Shown here: in pieces, positions 62,101 to 64,000 of the stretch
Layout: each line of letters begins with the position of its first letter
Position numbering within the stretch: position 1 is the stretch's first letter
Assembly (NCBI GenBank): GCA_036874045.1
Contig: JAZBRI010000003.1
Span: forward strand, 4,600,501-4,664,500
Origin: Cymodocea nodosa
Taxonomy: Eukaryota; Streptophyta; Magnoliopsida; Alismatales; Cymodoceaceae
Reading direction: 5' to 3'
Length of the DNA: 64,000 nucleotides
The notes under the pieces: generated by a model
Seen by the model: the letters and a program-made list of their open reading frames with translations, nothing else
What the model was told of the DNA's origin: nothing
Databases searched by the model: none
Position numbers and translations under genes: made by a program

Positions 62101-62740
62101 CATTGTAGTTAATCAATCCTGCTTACAACTCAATTTAAATTGCATTTTCTATGTGATCAATTGCACTGATAAGGAGAGTTCCATTGGCAAATATAATTGC
62201 CCTGCAAGAATTATCCATAACATATTATTGATTTATGATGTGCCTGTCATGAATTTGTGATACAGGTAGAAACTGCAGATACATTATCAAAGTTGTGTCT
62301 TAACTTTTCAGATATCTATATAGGTAAGATAGCAAATATTTATTAGTATGATAAGACCATGGTCATGAATACCTGGTTGATACTCAAATTACTTGCTACA
62401 TTTTTTTGAAATATAGGATGTCATCACAAAGCACGGGATGGCCCTCTGATTATAAGTTTTGTTGGAAAGGTATTTGTTAATTTGTTGTTCAATGTATATT
62501 TCAGAGATTATGCAAATTCATTTACTCTTCCTTTACGATACTGTTTCTACTGTGGTACTGCATATTACGCTTTGTCAGTTTACATCATGTTTGTGAATTG
62601 AGAAGCGAATTCCTTTTTCTTTACCTAAGTTAGCTAAATTCTTTAATTTTATTTAGGACCTTGCGAGAATAGAGTTGGCTGTCCAAGATCTCCGTCAGAA
62701 GTTCCAGGTTGGAACATTTTCTGAAATGAATTGTGGGTGA
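32112..62740 (+). CDS. FAD synthase-like protein: PAPS reductase-like domain plus molybdopterin-binding domain (16 exons)
   Basis: Exons: 32112-32212, 33028-33073, 33165-33328, 33440-33557, 33686-33768, 33866-33925, 36670-36915, 38848-38944, 43604-43654, 43725-43805, 44068-44139, 53777-53839, 58076-58222, 62266-62323, 62417-62469, 62657-62740. They join in frame to 1524 nt, 507 residues plus TGA, close to the length I recall for Arabidopsis At5g03430 (about 497). N-terminal half: PP-loop SFNGGKDST at residues 41-49, then the FAD-synthase signature [15 protein letters not shown] (about 160-174) and [13 protein letters not shown] (about 183-195). Second half: VGDEML (268-273) opens a MoCF/MoaB-like domain, with [10 protein letters not shown] at 326-335. 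In animal FLAD1 the two domains come in the opposite order. The FADSy-type domain adenylates FMN to FAD; whether the plant protein does so is unsettled as far as I know. The start ATG has a good context (GATGG) and matches the homologue's MEID N-terminus. The last exon could end slightly differently, since its final ten codons are weakly conserved. Confidence 0.93.
35200..35440 (+). repeat. Degenerate ~30-bp minisatellite
   Basis: Words of the form CTTGGAAnnAAGC or CTTGGAAnTGAGC recur near 35205, 35243, 35301, 35331, 35386 and 35417. Most spacings are close to 30 or 60 bp, often with TTGGGTC and CTTC between. Individual copies vary a lot. Confidence 0.6.
36366..36510 (-). mobile_element. Possible TRIM/LTR end with primer site
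   Basis: On the minus strand an LTR-like stretch ends CTTCTCAATA and is followed by TGGTACAAGAGTCTAGGATA. This resembles the primer-site area of the 14214-14591 element (TGGTACTAGAGTAGG, then CCTAGGATA). No second LTR copy was found. Confidence 0.4.
36916..38847. other. FAD synthase-like gene intron 7, no gene recognised
   Basis: AT-rich. An 83-codon frame at 38020-38271 is Cys/His-containing ([16 protein letters not shown]) but matches no domain I know. The stretch around 37640-37910 resembles a repeat 3' end but could not be assigned. Confidence 0.4.
39448..40000. repeat. Tandem duplication, about 275-281 bp per unit
   Basis: Unit 1 (about 39448-39720) and unit 2 (about 39721-40000) share a TACAGCTATAAAT-type start, GACCTTAAACAAAAAAGAA, and CAGCAAGATCTGGAGTGGAG followed by ATTGGAGGCT. 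The last landmark lies at 39631 and 39912. Identity is roughly 85%. On the minus strand both units encode the similar peptide [12 protein letters not shown]. Confidence 0.85.
40001..41599. other. FAD synthase-like gene intron 8, unassigned sequence
   Basis: Includes a pyrimidine-rich stretch (about 40310-40550) and TG-rich sequence (about 40630-40900). No gene or domain is recognised. Three overlapping frames (39993-40301, 40617-40895, 40834-41055) look like chance. Confidence 0.4.
41600..41621 (+). repeat. Poly(C) run of 22
   Basis: Twenty-two consecutive C bases inside otherwise AT-rich intron DNA, immediately before a 106-bp tandem duplication. Confidence 0.95.
41639..41850 (-). repeat. 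106-bp tandem duplication within a minus-strand frame
   Basis: AATGCATCAATTT..CCTTGAAATGGG..CCTAAAATCTC starts at 41639 and again at 41745, with about 80% identity. On the minus strand it gives two similar peptide units around [20 protein letters not shown]. Confidence 0.75.
41657..42094 (-). other. Unassigned 145-codon open frame in intron 8
   Basis: The longest single open frame of the window. The protein is mixed-charge and tryptophan-bearing ([33 protein letters not shown]), with no motif I recognise. Its C-terminal part is the 106-bp duplication. An overlapping frame at 41983-42279 covers its upstream part. It lies 250 bp beyond the A-tail of an antisense LINE and may be the remnant of another element's first ORF. 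I do not assign a function and do not think it is an intact host gene. Confidence 0.35.
42341..42780 (-). mobile_element. Strongly 5'-truncated antisense LINE
   Basis: Read on the minus strand it ends in GGGGCCCCTGCCCCTTAATA-like sequence, then GATCAGGGATTTTATC and an A-run (T-run on + at about 42351-42359). This is nearly the same 3' end as the LINE at 4000-9621 (CCCTTAATAGAATGGGGATT, then TTATGG and A-run). Upstream ORF2 sequence is short and degenerate, and the 5' edge is approximate. Confidence 0.65.
42781..43603. other. FAD synthase-like gene intron 8, distal part
   Basis: AT- and T-rich with no gene recognised. Two diverged relatives of one segment occur near 42910-43130 and 43250-43520 (TTCACTTTAGCG.., ACTTCATTTTTC.., GTTTTTTAAGCAC..). 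It ends with the acceptor TTTCAG before exon 9. Confidence 0.4.
44568..44578. repeat. Target-site duplication of intron 11 LINE, left copy
   Basis: GATTTAGAGTT, identical to 51837-51847. Confidence 0.7.
45854..47313. mobile_element. Non-autonomous Mutator-like DNA transposon nested in the LINE
   Basis: A 1460-bp AT-rich block interrupts the LINE ORF1/ORF2 area. Its left end (TTGTTTGTATATTGTAG.., then AAAAAGTCAAGAAAG) and the reverse complement of its right end (GAGGGTTTGTACCAAGG.., then AAAAGTCAAGAAAAC) form long imperfect inverted repeats. Similarity continues inward through AAAAGATT and TCAATAGAAAG / TCTGAAAG words. Flanks CTTTAGAGT (45845-45853) and CCTTAGAGT (47314-47322) match at 8 of 9 positions, the 9-bp duplication typical of Mutator-like elements. 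No transposase is visible. Superfamily is inferred from duplication length and inverted-repeat style. Confidence 0.65.
46178..46350 (+). repeat. Direct repeat of a hairpin-forming unit inside the Mutator-like element
   Basis: A 32-bp identical stretch starting AATGTTAATAGTTGGCACCT lies at 46178-46209 and 46291-46322. Each is followed by a TGTC(G/A)(A/G)GTGGAATGGCA(C/T)CTGA block. Within a unit, CACCTGACA pairs with TGTCAGGTG, so it can fold into a stem-loop. Confidence 0.8.
51837..51847. repeat. Target-site duplication of intron 11 LINE, right copy
   Basis: GATTTAGAGTT right after the LINE's A-rich tail; partner of 44568-44578. Confidence 0.7.
51848..53776. other. FAD synthase-like gene intron 11, distal part
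   Basis: No gene is assigned. It contains the 97-bp tandem duplication (52673-52866) and, following it, a readable frame to 52986 ([18 protein letters not shown]) whose family I cannot name. Two diverged copies of a segment with a TTTAAGATAAAAATGCTGAT or TGTAAGATAAAAATACTGTT core lie near 53453 and 53643. Confidence 0.4.
52673..52866 (+). repeat. 97-bp tandem duplication, nearly identical
   Basis: Units begin AGAATACCCTAAACTCAATA at 52673 and 52770. I see one mismatch (ACCGTTGC versus ACCATTGC), so the duplication is young. Confidence 0.95.
54169..54173. repeat. Target-site duplication TGCTA, left copy
   Basis: TGCTA directly before the LTR start at 54174; matches 56961-56965. Confidence 0.7.
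54174..56960 (-). mobile_element. Short-LTR copia element with target duplication
   Basis: It lies in intron 12, antisense to the gene. LTRs are 54174-54317 (144 bp) and 56820-56960 (141 bp), bounded on + by TGTGGAG and AA(C/T)A. The 5-bp duplication TGCTA flanks both sides (54169-54173, 56961-56965). On the minus strand the primer site TGGTATAAAAGC follows the upstream LTR directly, and a purine tract precedes the downstream one. Between them, in order, are gag-like (about 55750-56200, with LEVYQPLT), integrase-like (about 54660-54790) and RNase H-end-like (about 54340-54600) remnants. At about 2.8 kb it is shorter than a usual copia and is internally reduced and broken. The two LTRs differ at roughly a quarter of positions, so it is old. 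Confidence 0.82.
56961..56965. repeat. Target-site duplication TGCTA, right copy
   Basis: TGCTA directly after the LTR end at 56960. Confidence 0.7.
57001..57322 (+). repeat. 164-bp tandem duplication
   Basis: AGGTTCTATATGATTCAC starts units at 57001 and 57165. Both run through TTTATGTTTCTTTATAATT and CCATGCACCATAAGAACTCT to TGTTTCAAATTCC. I count about five mismatches. It lies 35 bp beyond the copia element, between it and exon 13. Confidence 0.95.
57323..58075. other. FAD synthase-like gene intron 12, distal part
   Basis: AT-rich with nothing recognised. It ends with a T-run and the acceptor CATACAG at exon 13. Confidence 0.5.
58381..62160 (+). mobile_element. Copia internal region without visible LTRs
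   Basis: It lies in intron 13, same strand as the gene. It begins close to a primer-site-like TTGATATCAGAGTCC (about 58384) and then a Pro/Ser-rich leader. In copia order it shows gag remnants (about 58920-59060 and 59880-60050, with LEVYQPF), a zinc-knuckle-like [15 protein letters not shown] (60291-60335), an integrase part (about 61075-61260, FDLIHCNIW) and the beginning of RT (about 61845-61980, [13 protein letters not shown]). It stops before the RT catalytic part. No LTR or target duplication was found at either end. It is broken with several breaks and is probably from the same broad group as the 54174-56960 element, judging by the shared gag and integrase words. Confidence 0.75.
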
Positions 62741-64000
62741 TCTTTCACAATTCATTGCCTGTCTGCAACCTAAAAGCTGAAGCCTAAGTTCATACTCAAT
62801 TGGTAATTTCGATTCAGCTTTTTTCTAATCACCAGAATTCCTGGTTAAATCAGAGGTGCTTCCCTGTACCACGATCACTAAATGCACCGGCAAAGGCACA
62901 TATTATACTAGCGTATACTGATAAATACTTAGCATGGGTACAATTGGCAGAAGGATCAATTATTGTTCTTGATCATGGTTATTCATTGTACTTGATCCCG
63001 ATTGTATCCAGAAAATACACTTGAATTTCTTTGTTCGAGGATATTAGTAGCCAATTTTTTCTCTTCACATGAATAGTTGTAGACAGAACTTAACCCTCAC
63101 GGTCCATCATTCACATTACTGATGCCTACTCATTTGCCATAAATTTCTAGATTTAAACCCGTCAACTGTATTCATTCTGGAGAATTTGGTCGTGTACCCT
63201 CCAGCACGGTTCACAATAAATTTCCCTCTGAAGGATAAAGTTGTAATCTGTTTGTGAATGAAACACTCCATTGATACCGATGTTTCTCTATGTTTAACTT
63301 ATGTTTCTAGGCGATCACGGTGGTGCCTTTTTGATAGTGGCAATGTTTGTATCTTTAGATTTCCCGAAGGTCAAATACGTTCTGTTCTTAACATAAATGT
63401 GGATGTTTCTATGCGTTGTAGTCAATGTGGATGTTTTTCACAATGTTTCAACAAGGGAGGAGTAGACATAAATTGATGCCTTACAAGTACATCTATGAAT
63501 ATAAAAAGATGAGGAACACCAACCAACGGTGTTGCCTAACCCCTGTGGCGATCATGCATCCAAACGGCTATTTCTGGGTTTAAAATTGCAACTTGTGCCT
63601 CTCATGAAATCCAATGTATACATACTCTGTCCTTTTAGGATTTAGGTTCTGTCACAGCCACGAATTGGCTAAATCTCTTCGAAACGCGTATCATTTGTTC
63701 TCCCTTCTTTTGATTTATTTCTTAAATTTCTCTCTTCAGAAATCTTTTTATTCTATTCTCAACACTTAAATTCTTATTAAATCTCATTCTTTCTTCATTT
63801 ATCTTAAATTCTACGGGATGTAACAATCGGGCTCAAATTATCTTCAAAAATCCAATGCGTTGGATCTTCCTTCTCTCGTACATCTCTTTTTTAATACACA
63901 TTTTTAGACTACATGGCTCATCATCATTGATTGTCTACCACTCATCTAACAATTTTCAAGTAAGCTTCTAGACTACAATCCTCAAACAAGTAGACCCATA
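62741..64000. other. 3' flank of the FAD synthase-like gene, no further gene recognised
   Basis: The first few hundred bases are likely 3'UTR. The rest includes a 72-codon frame (63258-63476) without a domain and a T/C-rich stretch (about 63680-63800). Confidence 0.5.
63215..63220 (+). terminator. Candidate polyadenylation signal of the FAD synthase-like gene
   Basis: AATAAA about 475 nt downstream of the TGA at 62738-62740. The 62741-63214 stretch would then be 3'UTR. It contains a 74-codon open frame (62800-63024) that I regard as chance. Confidence 0.25.

Noticed and set aside
62800-63024. 74-codon frame after the FAD synthase-like stop
   Set aside because: No family resemblance; it lies in the expected 3'UTR and starts after the gene's own stop codon.
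1-64000. CRISPR, tRNA, rRNA or prokaryotic operon signals
   Set aside because: None found. The window is spliced plant nuclear DNA, and its regular repeats are tandem duplications without spacer structure.

Overview
The window is nuclear DNA of a flowering plant. It holds two host genes, both on the + strand, with GT-AG introns that are mostly filled with transposable elements. The elements are plant-type: L1-like LINEs ending in an RNase H domain, copia-type LTR fossils, a TRIM-like miniature, a Mutator-like element and a Tourist-like MITE. Very long element-filled introns fit genomes such as palms, banana or grapevine. The species cannot be fixed from the sequence, although a monocot such as a palm is my loose guess.

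Region 1 (1-27039) is the 3' part of a BASS4-type plastid sodium/metabolite cotransporter gene. Ten exons from 2843 to 27039 encode 261 in-frame residues including the C-terminus. The N-terminal exons, with the transit peptide and first membrane segments, were not found and probably lie before the window. Its introns carry a copia fossil at the left edge, a small MITE, a nearly full-length LINE with target-site duplications (about 4000-9621), another copia fossil (about 12480-13920), a TRIM-like element (14214-14591), LINE fragments and several tandem repeats.

Region 2 (27040-32111) is the spacer between the genes. It is AT-rich. It includes a probable SIRE-like LTR (about 30118-31600) with four CACGTG boxes spaced about 130 bp apart. 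A GC-rich promoter and 5'UTR stretch (about 31750-32111) follows.

Region 3 (32112-62740) is a complete gene for a FAD synthase-like protein: a PAPS-reductase-like domain followed by a molybdopterin-binding-like domain, comparable to Arabidopsis At5g03430. Sixteen exons join in frame to 507 codons plus stop, and the gene spans 30.6 kb. Its introns hold a LINE with a Mutator-like element nested in it (44579-51836), a short-LTR copia element with a 5-bp target duplication (54174-56960), a copia internal region without visible LTRs (about 58381-62160), a truncated antisense LINE and several local duplications.

Region 4 (62741-64000) is the 3' flank of the second gene and shows no further recognised gene. 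The two genes belong to unrelated pathways (plastid envelope transport; flavin or nucleotidyl-transfer chemistry). I see no prokaryotic operon, CRISPR array, tRNA or rRNA. The most interesting material is the nested element architecture and the periodic CACGTG array upstream of the FAD synthase-like gene.
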